In this document: in pieces, positions 1 to 12,180 of the stretch
Layout of the letters: every line of letters begins with the position of its first letter
Numbering within the stretch: the first letter of the stretch is position 1
Assembly: GCA_036768485.1 (NCBI GenBank)
Contig: JAVLUZ010000269.1
Span: forward strand, 170,082 to 234,081
DNA: 64,000 bases
From: Mermis nigrescens
Taxonomy: Eukaryota > Nematoda > Enoplea > Mermithida > Mermithidae
Direction of reading: 5' to 3'
Program-made: the position numbers and the translations under genes
The notes under the pieces: model-generated
What the model saw: only the letters and a program-made list of their open reading frames with translations
Told to the model about the DNA's origin: nothing
The model's database searches: none

Positions 1-1150
1 TGCAAATCGCGTCGCAAGATGTGCCACCAGCTGTGTTAAACTTGTCGTTGCAGCATACTGGTGCTCGCTTTAATGCACCTATGCCTATGACCGGTATAAT
101 CGGATACTGTTGTGCGCGCACAGCCACAGGGTATCCAAAATATACCGTTGGATGCGGACATTGCACTTCCTCCGCACATACAAGCTATGCGTGAACACGC
201 AGCAGCCGAACAAAACGCACAGCAGCAAAATTGCTCACGTTATATGTCACATTTCTTCCGAATGATGGAAAACTTGAGCCGTGACGCACCGTGCTATATT
301 GTCCCTGACGTTTTGCACAATTTGCGCACCTATTTGGGCAAAATTGAAGGATCACGTTTGTATGACAAGCTGCTAGAAATTGCTCAAGTGCATTTCAATA
401 ACGTTTATGCAGCTCATTTGAGTTACGCATCCACGGCTGACACACCTCTAGCATCCCTTAATTTGGACAACCATCGCGCAGCCCGCGACAGATATTGAAC
501 ATGGGCCATTGCCGCGTTTTATCACACAAATGAGCGTTTTCCAATGCCTGTTTTTTCCAGACAAGTATTTTGTGCGCAACCGTTTTTCATCACCACCAGA
601 ATGATGCTATATGAAGTTCCCTTGGAGTACTTGGTCATTCATCAAAACCTCAAACCACCGAGTGTTGTGAACGAAAAGCCAAGCTTTGAACATCCGACCA
701 GAAGTCTTGCCACACCGAGTGTGCCCAGCACCGGACCATTTAGCACCAATGTTGGTTTCTACACGCCAAATGATCAATGTTTTTGATAATTTCCGACAAT
801 TTCAAACCAAATACGAATCTGAATACCGGTTCATGCCAATCTTTTCATCAATAGATGTCATGCACGCGCAAGTGCTGTTGGAGTTTTTGGACCAAAGGTT
901 CCACTTTTTCACGTTTACTTATGGCAGCACCGCCATAGCTTGGCATATGGTCGAGCAGCTGCGTTGCATGTGGCACATGGCTTTCCTTGGCCCGTCTTAC
1001 ACGCCGACGCCAATTGATGCTTTTCCGGAGTTCCCGGAATTGGCTGAGTGGATTGAAAATCCGGCCAAGTGTGCACAGCACAATCCCAACCATTTGGCTA
1101 CAAACCGATCCACCAATTGCTGGTTCCCATGCAATTTGATCGATTTAAAA
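1..1150 (+). pseudogene. gag-like ORF of an unclassified repeat family, copy 1 (broken)
   Basis: The reading starts before the window in frame 3 (positions 3 to about 110), shifts to frame 1 (112-498), meets an in-frame TGA at 496, continues in frame 1 (about 499-700) and shifts to frame 2 (686 to about 1177). The protein is the same family as the minus-strand ORF at 12905-12181: both contain FNNVY, then a block ITTRMMLYEV (here) or VTTGPMVYEV (there), then a block with TRQMINVF or IRQMADVF, then an AW-x-MVEQL block. Two diverged, independently damaged copies in 13 kb mean a repetitive element. Absence of enzyme motifs and a basic tail downstream suggest a gag-like structural protein. No hallmark capsid motif is visible, so the class is an inference. 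Confidence 0.55.
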
Positions 1151-1383
1151 ATGGCCAAAAATTGGCTTTTTACCTAAAACACTGATTGCCAGCGGAATTA
1201 GAAAAAAATCCGCAAGGAGAGACAACAGGCCTCTTTGCAAGATCCACATGGGTCTATGGCAAACCTTGTAAGGCCCGAAGTCGATCTGTCCATACCGGCA
1301 CAAATTGAAATGTGAAAAGCGCGCATGGTTATTGAACAGTGTGAAAGAGAAAATCTCACTACCAAACTTCCGAGGCATGTGAC

Positions 1384-1644
1384 CATACGTGGGCAGCAAG
1401 AAATTTCTGGGGGGTGCAAGATTTTTTGAAGATCAAAAAATGGCCTTAAAAACTATGGTATGGTGATAAAAACACCATTTTTCGACGTTTCTCATCAAGC
1501 ACTATCCATTGGCATCAAAAAATTGCGAAAAAAAGCGAAAAAAATTTTCAAAAATTGAATTCTGGGGGGGGGTATTTTGATATCTGGGGGGTATTTTGGT
1601 TTCTGGGGGTGCATACCCCCTCCAAACCCCCATGCCCAGGTGTG
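1384..1644 (-). mobile_element. hAT-like MITE, family M1, copy 1
   Basis: A 261-bp copy read on the minus strand. It begins CATACGTGGGCAGC and ends GCCCAGGTGTG, the imperfect terminal inverted repeats of the family. It is flanked by CATGTGAC (1376-1383) and CATGTGAT (1645-1652), an 8-bp target duplication with one mismatch. The interior has the family's G-runs, the GAATTC near the G-rich end and the block around GACGTTTCTCATC. It separates the two halves of gag-like copy 1, so it probably inserted into that element. Confidence 0.85.
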
Positions 1645-1649
1645 CATGT

Positions 1650-2589
1650 GATGCGCTTGCGTTGCGCCGGTTTGCTTACAGTTGCCTCAGGCATTTGTCA
1701 AATGCCGGCAGACGAACATCATAGGCAATTAAACGAATGTTACGATACAAAATCTGAACGCACAATGCGTCATTTGAAATATTTGGAAAAAGAACGCGTA
1801 AAAAGGCTTGTTCACACGGAAGTCCGCGCGAAATTGCAAGCTCGTGCTAGCCAAAGGGGCCATAGGCGGCAAGATCCGCAATTGTCCCGGCAATTGCACG
1901 TTCAATTGCAACCGCGTTCACAATCACAATCAAAACGCACAATTAAAACCATATACACAAACACAATTGCGGCCGCAAACCCAACTGCGGCAAAAACAAT
2001 ATTTGGTATCGCGCTCGCGTTCTGAGATGTATTCACAGGCAGATGCTGGTCATATGTTGCGCTCGCAACAGCAGCAGCCTCGCAAATATTGTCAGCAATC
2101 ACATTCAACCGTGGAACTCATCAGGGTCGGTCGCAATCGCGCCAACGTCAACAACAGGATCAATCATACTATTCACCGTCGCACCAGGGCCAACCAGCCA
2201 CCAGGGTTTATTCGCAACCACCACCTTAACGAGAGCCATTATTGCCCCAACCGTGGCCCGCTACTCAACCAAAAGAGCGGTCACGCAATTCTTCTCGCGA
2301 ACAATCTTATGGATTCAATCCGGAACCATATTTTATGCCGGTTCCGCCGACACCGCGTCGTTACGTGGATGACTACAACGACGATGACGACAAAGATGAC
2401 AATCGACCTGTCGATCCTCATTGTAGTTTGCATCAACATATGTATGGACATAGGGTATCACCATATTGTGAACGCGAGCGTTTGAATATGCGTCGCGAAA
2501 CGGATTTGGATTGCGAATATTTCCAACGTCGCCGCGGCAAACCGCGCGGCTCGAAAGGCCAATTATTCGAGATCGGTATTGAACTTTGA
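1650..2589 (+). pseudogene. basic Arg/Gln/His-rich C-terminal part of gag-like copy 1
   Basis: Overlapping open frames at 1655-2025, 1808-2485 and 2242-2589 encode a low-complexity basic protein: KYLEKERVKRLVHTEV, then Q/S/R-rich stretches, then acidic DDYNDDDDKDD and a short Cys/His-poor tail. No single frame is open throughout. The position downstream of the gag-like ORF matches copy 2, where another Arg-rich ORF (11829-11386, minus) follows its gag-like ORF. I infer a nucleic-acid-binding tail of the same element. There is no CCHC knuckle. Confidence 0.45.
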
Positions 2590-3490
2590 AGTTCTGACAG
2601 TATAAACTCTGCAATAGGCGTCGACTCGACCAGCAGCTTCTTCGTTTTTCGTTTTTCCTGATGTGGATTCCAGGACTTTTTTGCGTTACGTTATTTTTTC
2701 TTGTTATTTGACATTTTTTGCGTCCAAATATTGCTGTAATTTCTTGATTGTTGGTGCTTATTTTTCTTGTCAGTATCGCATAATTACATTCCTCGTTTTA
2801 AATTTACCTCATATTTTAAATTTGTCTATGTCTTTAATTTTTTGCTCATGCATAATCTTGCCTCTTAATCTCGTGTCTTAAATTTTTGCTCAAATTACGA
2901 TATTACTATTAACATATCTTAATTCGTTAACGGACAAGGGGTTTTTACACCCAATCTAAAAATCTTTTTCAACTCAAAAAATTTCCTTCCCTGAGAACTG
3001 AAGGGAGGCAAGGCGCCGAAGTGCGTGCAAAATGGTACAGACTTTGGGCGCAAGAACTTCGTGGAAAAAGAAAGGAAGAGTTGCTCAAACAAGTTGATGA
3101 GCTGAAGCAGGAATTAGCTTCGTTGAGAGTGTTCCTGAGTGCAAACGAGGCCATGCGTTGGCGTTATTGTTATTGCTATTGTTATTTTTATTTTTGTTGT
3201 TACGTTCGCTCAGGATGAGGCGTTGCGGACGCCAGTTTGTTGTTTGTAGTAGCCTCCAAAAATTCTCCACTGTGTGTCAAATTTTTTTCTATACGTGGCG
3301 GAGTGTAACTGCGAGAGTTACACGTGGCGAACTAGTTTTAGCAGTTCGCGGAAGCCATGCCAAAAACAGCTTGGTTCTGTATCGGTTAACATAGCCAAAT
3401 ACGAGTAGCTATTGCGCGATAGTGTACTTGTGGCTATGCCTTCAGTTTCTCAACTATTCCCAAATTTTCAATATAAAAATCAATAAGATA
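2590..3490. other. non-coding 3' flank of gag-like copy 1
   Basis: T-rich sequence without a convincing ORF. The frame at 3021-3218 contains a short heptad-like stretch (LLKQVDELKQELASL) that could be a coiled-coil remnant of the element, but it runs into simple TTATTG/TTATTT repeats at 3163-3205 and I do not call it a gene. An 18-bp hairpin (TGTAACTGCGAGAGTTACA) lies near 3303. Confidence 0.4.
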
Positions 3491-3502
3491 CTTGTCCGGT
3501 AA

Positions 3503-4456
3503 ATCCGATCCTGGGGGGCAGCTGCCAGTTCTGACTGGAGCGATTCGAGCAAACAACTTAACGACCCGAGCGCTCAATTAAGTAAACAAAAGTGCGCAAT
3601 TAATTATACTGGGCTGACCTGGTCAGTCAACCAATTATGCGTCTGGTCCTTACAGTAATGCGCCCGACTAGGGAGTTTTTAACACAATTTTTTCACAGAG
3701 CGAAAATCAAATTTTAAAGTTTAGTTTTCGAGCTCATTGTGAAAAAATGGAGCAAGAAAATATAAAATATTAGAACATTTCATTCACTCTGGAAAAAGTT
3801 TACTTATTTTAAATTTTGAGAGCACTTGACATTTATTTTGTCCACAAAAGTTGAATATTTCAAAATAATACTAAGCCAACAACGTCAACATGAAAAACTA
3901 CCATAATTTGTCAACAAAGCGTTATACATAGAAGCACATGCATCGCAAAATTCGTTGAACAATCGCTCCATCGAATCAAACTTGCTGCGCCAGATCCATT
4001 TTACCAGAGACCACTTCATAAGTCGCCGTATCTTTTCTGGAATATTTATAAAACAACACTTTGCAAAAAATTTAAAATAAAATTCAAAATATGTGCCCAT
4101 GCCAAGAAATAGAACAGCTACTTATAAAACTGCATTTTATTAGTGCTCTCACATTGGAAATCACTCAACTTTTTCCAGAGTGAATGAAATATTTTTAAAA
4201 TTATATATTTTTCTTGCTCCATTTTCACGATGAAACTCGAAAAACTAAACTTTAAAATTTGATTTTCGCTCTGTAAAATTGTCTTCAAAAAACTCCCTAG
4301 TCGGACGCATTTGCAGGACAGACCATAATTGGTTGACTGCCAAGTCAGCCCAGTATAATTAATTGCGCACTATTCCAGCAAGTGAGCGCTTAGGTCACTA
4401 ATTTGTTTGCCGAGTCACTCCGGTTAAACTGGCGGCGTGCCCCCCCAGGATCGGAT
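3503..4456. mobile_element. foldback-type element with ~320-bp inverted arms
   Basis: Left arm 3503-3827 and right arm about 4141-4456 are inverted copies, sharing CCGATCCTGGGGGG at the ends and TTCCAGAGTGAATGAAA-type sequence at the inner edges. The spacer is about 310 bp and non-coding. Just outside are CTTGTCCGGTAA (from 3491) and CTTGTCAGGTAA (from 4462), a possible imperfect target duplication set off by a few bases. There is no transposase; non-autonomous. Confidence 0.85.
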
Positions 4457-4459
4457 TCA

Positions 4460-7095
4460 GCCTTGTCAGGTAAAGAATTAAGTATATGCTAATAGTAATT
4501 GTTTCTCTTATCATTGTTTATTGTATTATTGTAAAGACTCGATTTGAGAGTATCTTCAATTAATGTTAGTTTGACTTTAATTTACGTTTTACTGCAAGAG
4601 ATCCCCTGATGGGATAGGAGTCTAGTTGGCTTTTGACGATTTTATTGTTGGCTCGTTTTATTAGTTAGCGTATTTTGTTTTTCTTCTTTCCGGCATAAGG
4701 CCGTGTGTATATATTGAATAAAATATAAAAACCCACCCAGGGGTCTTCTTATACCAAGGGTGAGGTCTGTGTGCTCTATTTGTCGAGGACTTCTTTATTT
4801 TAGGTGGAAGGAATGAGTAAATTCCGTGTGATTATTTATTTTGTTCAAAATTCAATATTTTCTTCTCAATCCCAAAATTGGTCAAAAATATTATTTAATC
4901 GTTTATGATGACTGTTCAGCTTAGAGCTCGTTGGTGTTGTTTTCAAATTACAAAGTGCTATTTACATTAGGAACCAAAAATATTTATATGTATTTGATTC
5001 GAACCTCAAAAACAAGTTAATTAATCAACTTGAGCTAAGATAGGTCAACTGACCTTGCAGCAATTCTGGGATCTAGGTAGGTACTTGTGGGATCTAGGGC
5101 GTAGCTGCTGAGACTCCCGACAAAAAGCGTTCAGCAATATTAGGACTAAGGAGTCGAAGCCGTAGGTCTACAAGGGTCCAGAAAGACTGAAGTTTCCATA
5201 ACTATGCGATCGGGCCAGCGCTTAGAGCAGTTTTATGTACCTATGTACCTAAGTAAGTCCCAAAGGCAAATACATCTGTCCCTGCTTTGATTCCGTAAAC
5301 ATAGGGCGGCTCTGTATTTGCACACTGTATAGCAAATCATGAATGTGCGCTTGAGTTGATTTATGAGTTAGGAATCAAACAATGGCGAGTAGAAAGGACA
5401 TCATGATAGGGCAGGGGTCATTGGACATGTCATCGTGGCATGTGCAGGCAATGCTTATTTAATGCAAGACGCTATACTGATGGCCAAACGGACAGAACAC
5501 ACAGTCCGTCTGACTGACCAGCAGGTAAAAATTTTCATATGAAATGCAAGAACCGATATTTTCTGGAAACCCAATTTAACGAACGGGCATTTGTATTTGT
5601 AGTCAAGCCAATTAGCCGATGTTCTCATTCATTTAATGCATCCATGTTGATGTAATGTGTTTAATTGAAAATTTTTACTAATTGATAAGACTCGGAAAAT
5701 CATAAAGCGGATCATCATAGGTTCAAAACACATGTTAAAACAGTGAAAATGGTTTGTTAATTGAATTTGATTGTAAAAAATTCAACATAATTATTCTGTA
5801 AAGACATATTTATTCCTAAAGTTGTTTTTAAATTGAGGACATTTGTCAAAAACCCGAAAATCCGGCACCGAGGTATATCAAAAAATTTTCAGCCTGCACT
5901 TTCTTGAGTGCTAACTTTCTTTTATTTCAATTTAATTTCGCCTAGTTCACGAAACAATGAAGTAAAAATTTGATTTTTCCATGTTGTTTTTGGTTATCTC
6001 CCATATTGTATACCCTTCCTTTTTTCTAATTCAGTCAATTATTTAAAATTGGCTACCTGAATAAAGTTTCATTCCGGAACTCCGTTTTGTAGACTATACC
6101 TTTAGGCCCTGCCACCATACTACGTTATGATGAAGAAAAATAGATTTTTCTCCACTCAGGATAAAACAATTTATGCCTTATTAGCGGCCTGCCTGCACGG
6201 AGTGCGTACATATACTCGTACATGTATGTAGGTTTGTGATGTTGACCTCGTCCTCAAATACGTCGAACTACAGTAGGATAGATTTTTGTCAAAGCAGCCA
6301 ACCTCAACCCCATTATTAGGCACAAACGACTTTAAGCACTGGGAATGATATATAGCATAATGTGCGCTCCCTACATGCTGCTTTTAGCGTCGCATACACA
6401 CAGTAAAGAGCCGCATTACATAAGTATATTTAATGTGCAAAAAAGCTGTGCTCATTAATTATCTATACCTATGCATATTTCTTACTGCATGGCGCATGTC
6501 AGCTTCGTAAACTATGTAGGTACCTATGTAGTCTGTTTCACTCGTAACTTTGTGCATAAATTCTAAGAATTTTAATTGACACTAAGCCGAAGTTCACGAT
6601 AATTATACATCAGATCAGATAAATGCTATAATCGCAATCTGCCAGTGCCGGTGTCGCACCTTAAAAGTGTCCGGCCGGACGCGTTTTACGCATTAAAGTG
6701 TCTGGCTCTGCCTTAAAGTGTCTGGGTTATGCTGAGTATACGTGCGCATATACGCCCACTCATATCACTTGCTGTACAATCAGGTCAATAGGCATGTACA
6801 TATTTGCGTACCATCTACAATGTATATTGAGGTACATAAATACAAGCAAGCCGATGCATTACAAAGAATTCGTTGCATCGTAGTGGCGTCGTTTAGCTAA
6901 CTTGGAGATAAAATCGATTATAAAAATAACTTTAGTGAGGAACAATCGACGATATTTACGAATTTCAGTCATAAATATTGTGAATTTAAACTGCACACGG
7001 TTCCATTCACTCATGATTCTAAAAAGACATGCTAAGACTTCATTTTATATATGGCCTGCCATGCTACCATTCATACATGTAACAAGGGGTGGAGA
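4460..7095. other. intergenic/transposon-derived, no gene seen
   Basis: No supported gene. 4480-4830 has AATAAAATATAAAAACCC followed by a GGGTCTTCTTATACC stretch, which could be part of an LTR with a polyadenylation signal, but I cannot find its partner. 6528-6645 is a fragment of the TAGTCTGTTTCAC MITE family seen intact at 52674-52851. The short ORFs at 6698-7123 have no recognisable content. Confidence 0.4.
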
Positions 7096-7098
7096 TCT

Positions 7099-7330
7099 CA
7101 CCTGGGCGTGGGAAGGGGTTTAGGGGGTATGCACCCCCCGCCTGAGAAACCAAAATATCCCCAGAATTCAGTTTTTAAAAATTTTTTCGTTTTTTTCGCA
7201 ATTTTTTGATGCCAATGGATAGTGCTCGATGAGAAACGTCGAAAAATGGTGTTTCTTCGCCATACCACCGTTTTTAAGGCCTTTATTTTTGACCTTTGAA
7301 AAATCTTACACCCCCAAAATTTTCTAGCTG
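7099..7330 (+). mobile_element. hAT-like MITE, family M1, copy 2 (3' end degraded)
   Basis: Begins CACCTGGGCGTGGG, then the C-rich block, GAATTC, TTTTTTCGCAATTTTTTGATGCC-type interior and the inverted GATGAGAAACGTC block. The expected terminal GCTGCCCACGTATG is missing, so no target duplication can be defined. It abuts the hAT-type transposase relic. Confidence 0.75.
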
Positions 7331-7400
7331 AAATATCAAGGATGAGCGATTGTTTTGTTTTCTGGCACTTTTATTTCTATGTTAAAAATGCCAAAAGTGT

Positions 7401-7930
7401 GTAGCTGAAATCCCTGGCTCAAAAGTATAAGGATAATTTTGTAGTTTCGGATGGCACAATCATTAAATGCAGCTTGTGCAATGCTGAATTGAAAGTTGAC
7501 AGCAAACACCAAGGTCAACCAATAGAACAGCACATTAACGGTCCGCGCCACAAGGAACAGGTTGAAAAGCGCAAATCAAACTCTGTGAATCAGCTGTTTC
7601 TTGTTGAAAGTTTTGGAAAGGCCGAGGAACAATTTTCTGGCACTAAAAAGTTTGAGTCTGATTTGACTAGCGCATTCGTTCCAATCAGGCATTTATTTAT
7701 TCAAGTTAAGTTCAGAGCCGCTTCGAAAATTTTTGCAAGAGTATACTGGAAAAAGAATACCAGATGAAAGCACTTTATAGAAAAAATTATGTTAAACCAA
7801 TATACGAAGCAACAGTTGATAAAATTCGGTCGATTATTGGTCACCCTGTTGGTTTTTATATTGGATGAAACAACGCATAGTGCCTCAAAGATATGTGTTC
7901 AGTGTTCTCGTTTTTCCGCTCAATGGTACG
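7401..7930 (+). pseudogene. hAT-type transposase relic with BED/CGGBP-like zinc finger
   Basis: The frame 7401-7767 gives LAQKYKDNFVVSDGTIIKC, a Cys-x2-Cys followed about 20 residues later by IEQHINGPRH, the arrangement of the zinc finger found at the N terminus of many hAT-related insect proteins. After frameshifts, EYTGKRIPDESTL (about 7738-7776) and then IRSIIG and LDETTHSASK (about 7830-7885) appear in order in other frames, matching the usual 'IPDES' and 'DETT' segments of such transposases. Several stops and frameshifts make it a pseudogene. The rest of the catalytic core is not visible. Confidence 0.65.
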
Positions 7931-8242
7931 CCTATGAAGCCTATGTTGCTTAAGTGAGAATAACATTGGTATTTGCTTTCAAATCTCAATTGGATATATT
8001 TAGCTTTAAAAGTGTGTGTTCAAGGGATGAGTGAAATAAATGGCATCATCCCACCTTATTTGTTTCGAAATGGAAAAATGTTTCACAATAATCACCAGTT
8101 TCCAATGTTGTTTTGTACATCCCTCCCATCCCGCCCCATCCGATATATTCCTCACATGTTTGTGTGCTATTTTCGATATTTTCAGTATCATTTTTTTAGA
8201 TGTACTTTTAATAAGTTTTTAAATGATTAGTCTTGTCATATA

Positions 8243-8817
8243 CAGGGTGTCACGAAATGATAGCCCCTTCCAAAAACCGACTTTCAAGAATCATAGAAAA
8301 AAATATACAAATACCATGTTGTAGAGTATTCAATTCTGCGTCGGATGCTTATTTTATCAAAGCGCAATGTGCACCGGTTAATTTTTTATTGATCAGAAAC
8401 AAAAAATATCTCAGTATTTCGAATTTCACGACTACGTCGATTTAAAAATCCATATAGCCGTCTTCAGCTTGGTCGACCTGCCTTAAATGCATAGTCATTG
8501 AACATAACAGATTGTCAGACTATTACGCATCATATTCTAATTCATTTAACACCATACGCCAATTTTTTGATGCTGTTTCTGCAGAATAGCGACCGATTTC
8601 TGACTCCATGTGCACGAGCTTTTCTAATCGATTCGTCACAACTTTACTAAGATAGATCTTATTCAGAGCTACTTGTAAAAATTTCTTTTTGCAATGTATA
8701 AATCACTTTTTACTACCCAAAGCAGAATTGAATGCTCTACAAGATAGTGCTTACAGATTTTTCCTATCGTACCCTGAAATCAATTTTTGGAGGGGGCTAT
8801 CATTTCGTGACACCCTG
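8243..8817. mobile_element. Tc1/mariner-like MITE
   Basis: Flanked by TA on both sides (8241-8242, 8818-8819). The left terminus CAGGGTGTCACGAAATGATA is mirrored exactly by the right terminus, and the inverted similarity extends inwards for about 100 bp (GAATTGAATGCTCTACAAGAT against its complement). Length 575 bp with no ORF, so it is non-autonomous. The TA duplication and CAGGGTG start fit the Tc1/mariner superfamily. Confidence 0.88.
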
Positions 8818-8819
8818 TA

Positions 8820-11385
8820 CTTGTTATTTTTGACATGGTATCAATTAATTACACTGTAGAAAGCTGAATTTTTGCACGTAACTTTGCACATAAATTGCTA
8901 TTTTTTTGCACGTAATTTCACTTTTTTTGCACCATACTATCCAGTCTCTAGTTATTATTCAACAAGGAAGCACATATTAGGAGCTATAGGTACTTAGGTA
9001 CATACCTATTAAAATTTAAATGACCCTTGCTATTTATTCACTCGAAATTCTATGACCTCATTTTTTGGTTTCTTAGAACTTCGAATTGTATGTTGTTGAA
9101 CTTCTATAAAAGATCTGTCGAACTTCGATTTGCTCACTATCGAAGTTCTATAAAAAGTTTTCGAACTTAGGCCGAACTTCGATTGGCACAACATTGAAGT
9201 TCTATTTAAGATGCTAGCACTTCGTCTCAAAGTTAGACGAACTTTGATGTGCATTTGTAAACGTAGACTCTAACTACGTTTATGAGTCTTACTTAAAGTC
9301 CGGATGCTTGAGCTTACTGCGCTCGCACTGGAGGTAACCACCCTTTTTAGGGGGGTCAATCACCAACCGGCGACTTGGGGTAAGTGGCCCGGCCTATCAA
9401 GATAGCCCGGCCCTCTACGCATGCACCTAGTGAAACTTACTTACTTAACCCCTTTTGAGATTAAGTACCTAAATAATGTAAGTTCCCCGGAAACCTAATT
9501 GAGGGCTCAAAAAGATTATTATTTAACTTGTTTTGGGACCGAATTCCGGTGCTTGAAAATATTGAGGGTTCCTAAGTATAGTGTAGCACAAGAACAGAAT
9601 TCAACAGCACGGAAATTCAACCGAGCCCAACATCGTTAATTAAATAATTAATTTTTACAATATTTTTGGACAGAAAATTGTGAAGCAATAAAAAATGCGA
9701 CAGCATGAAGATTGCATGCTGCCAACTGTCGTGTTACGCTAATCGGTTAAAATCAAACAATGTATTTAACAGAGGGCGCAGAGCCCCGCCAAAGGCATAC
9801 AAATAAATGCCAATTGGCGCACAAATAATATAATAAAATGCGCAAGGGCGAAAGAAACTTGCCCACTACGCGACAAAAACACGACAAGATTTCCTGCAGC
9901 CACGCAGGGAAAACAACAGGGACTACGTGCGGAGACTACTCGAACGCACGGAAAAAGAAAAACAACGCTCAGCGTAGAAGCTGGCGTGAGAGGCTCAAAA
10001 GCTCAATGTAAAATGAAAAAGTCTTAAAGTGCAGGAATGATCTATCGTCAAAACTGCGCTTGCACGCAGTTTTAAATGATACGAAAAAGAGGCGTATCAA
10101 CGCGGACAAAGAAACGCGGAATGGATCTACGAGAATAACAATAGGCCTATGGGCAAAGCTTACGGTAAAGAATGTACAAACGGAATAGGCACAAATATGA
10201 GACACACACATATAGAGTTTTAACACACGTATGATATGATAGCACACATACCAATTCGTACTCAAGTCGCATTAAGCCCGAGTGCCCATTTTCCTATCCC
10301 GGATTTTTATTGAAAATATGTATGGGAAAGGAAATGAAAATATGATAATTTTTGGAGGGAAGGTGGTCCCGGGCGACACACTATAGCGTTGCGCTTAGTG
10401 GTCGCGTACATGCAAATGGAAATTAAGCACAAAAATGCACATCTGGGCCAAACAGTCATGGGAATGTAGGTACAACGTAGTGCAAAACAAATGGAATTTC
10501 GCATTGAACCAACGCGGCAAAACAGGGTGTAGAGCAATCTCTACACTCTCCCGGATATTGAGAAAAATTTGCACGCAGTGCAAATTTTCACGCGCAACAA
10601 AGTTTGTGCGCAAACTTTTTGCGCAAACACGGCCATGGCGTGGAGTCGGGCGATTATCAATTTGTGTCAGCAGATCGAAGCGGGATGCTGACACATTTTT
10701 ATGCACAAAACGTATGCATGAAAATGTACGAGATGATGTACGGCTACGTCAAACAATTGAGCAGCGGGAGACAAAAGAACGGTGCGTCGGTGACGCATTG
10801 ACAACGTGATTTTGCGCAACGTACGGAATGACTGTTTGCCCGGGACCCAGAGAATTTTGAATTAAAAGTAATTTATGATAGGAGGGCAGGTCACTCGGCT
10901 TAATTAGTATTGAGTACAAAAGGCTCAAATTATGGACAAATTGAGAACACATATGGACAAGGACAATAAATGAATCAAAGACAGACAAATACAATGAAAT
11001 AACAAATATGTTTTTGGGAAAAATCAGAAAAGTATACATCGTAATAAAAATATACATGGAAATAATGAATAACGGAGATATGTAAAAAGATTGTTAGAAA
11101 AAAGTCCTAAAGTGGAGAGAAAAATTGAAGTGTGGCTGCAGGAAAATTAACTAGTAAGAGAAAAATTACGGAAAAAATGATTAAAACGAATTAAACAAAA
11201 AATTAACGCACTGCTGGCGGTTGGTACATCATCCTGGCACAGCAAAATCAAAATAATGAGCAAATAGTTCAAGTGCGGCGATCCAGTTGATCGCGAGGCA
11301 ATGACAACTGAGTGGTACAACGACCGTCAGTCATGCGCAAAATATTTGGCATAACGCGCGACATAGAATGGGCGCGGCTGTTTCC
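8820..11385. other. repeat-derived intergenic stretch
   Basis: No supported gene. 9075-9245 holds alternating GAACTTCGA and TCGAAGTTC words (short inverted repeats). 9300-9430 is a GC-rich island with GGGGGGTCAATCACC that I cannot classify. 9640-11380 is probably the 3' half of gag-like element copy 2 read on the minus strand, but its frames (such as 11057-10749 and 10706-10395) have no recognisable domain. Confidence 0.35.
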
Positions 11386-11861
11386 TCACGACGGAATAGG
11401 CGTAAAATGCGGCGCGGCAATATGCTGCTGGGCAGGATAACGATCCTGCAATTGCGTAACCAAAACGCGTGGCACGGATACAGACATCAGGGCTGCGCGA
11501 TGCGGCGCAGCGGTATTGCGACAACGATGATTGTCTAAATGCAACGGACGTGGAATACTACGGCCCGAAGCAGATGGTTGGGCCGACGGTTGAGCAGAAG
11601 TTTGCGAAGCCGCTTGCTCAGCTCTGGCGGCGCGACGTAACTGACGACTACGTTCGACACGATTATAATGACGCTGACGAGAAGTAAGACGTTTGATAGG
11701 TTGCAACGAATTGTGCGGCTGACGAACCGTAGACGTAATGGCAAAATTGGTAGTACGGCGAATATGGTATGATTGTGGTGTTTCCTCAATAGCCTGCATA
11801 GACCTACGGTCGCGTTGCTCTTGTTCCATGCGACGACGACGTAAAGCAATTTGACCTTCAA
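11386..11861 (-). pseudogene. basic Arg/Gln/Ser-rich tail of gag-like copy 2
   Basis: Minus-strand frame 11829-11386 encodes MEQEQRDRRSMQAIEE followed by an Arg/Ser/Ala/Gln-rich region ending in SAQPSAQPSASGRS-type sequence. It is preceded in another frame by IEGQIALRRRR. Its place downstream of the gag-like ORF mirrors the basic region at 1650-2589 next to copy 1. Probable nucleic-acid-binding tail; inferred from composition only. Confidence 0.45.
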
Positions 11862-12180
11862 TCGATAAATTGATGGTGCATCGACATGTTTTTAGGGGCG
11901 GCTCTTCCGCTTGAGTCGCAGACGCGTTGCGGTTGCTTTGTCAATTGCAAATTTCTTCTAACGCGGCTGGGAGAGTTACTTCCAAGAAACCTTGGATTTG
12001 TTGACGTGCGGCATAGTGTGGAAAAACAAGTGGACAGCTGATTGGCGGGTCTGTGCACAATCAAATTAGCTGAATTTGCTTATGCGCTGTGTACAAGTCC
12101 GTAGTTGTCTCAATAATTTCAGGAAACTCGACAAAACTTCTCTTGGAAACGGATTGAGAACTCTTTCCACAAAAATTGAT

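Noticed and set aside
6698..7123. Two consecutive 61- and 73-codon frames
   Set aside because: No recognisable domain, no splice signals, and the second runs into an M1 MITE.
9300..9430. GC-rich island with paired GGCCCGG/CCGGGCC-type words as an RNA gene
   Set aside because: I could not fold it into a tRNA or other known RNA, and it shows no A/B box pair.
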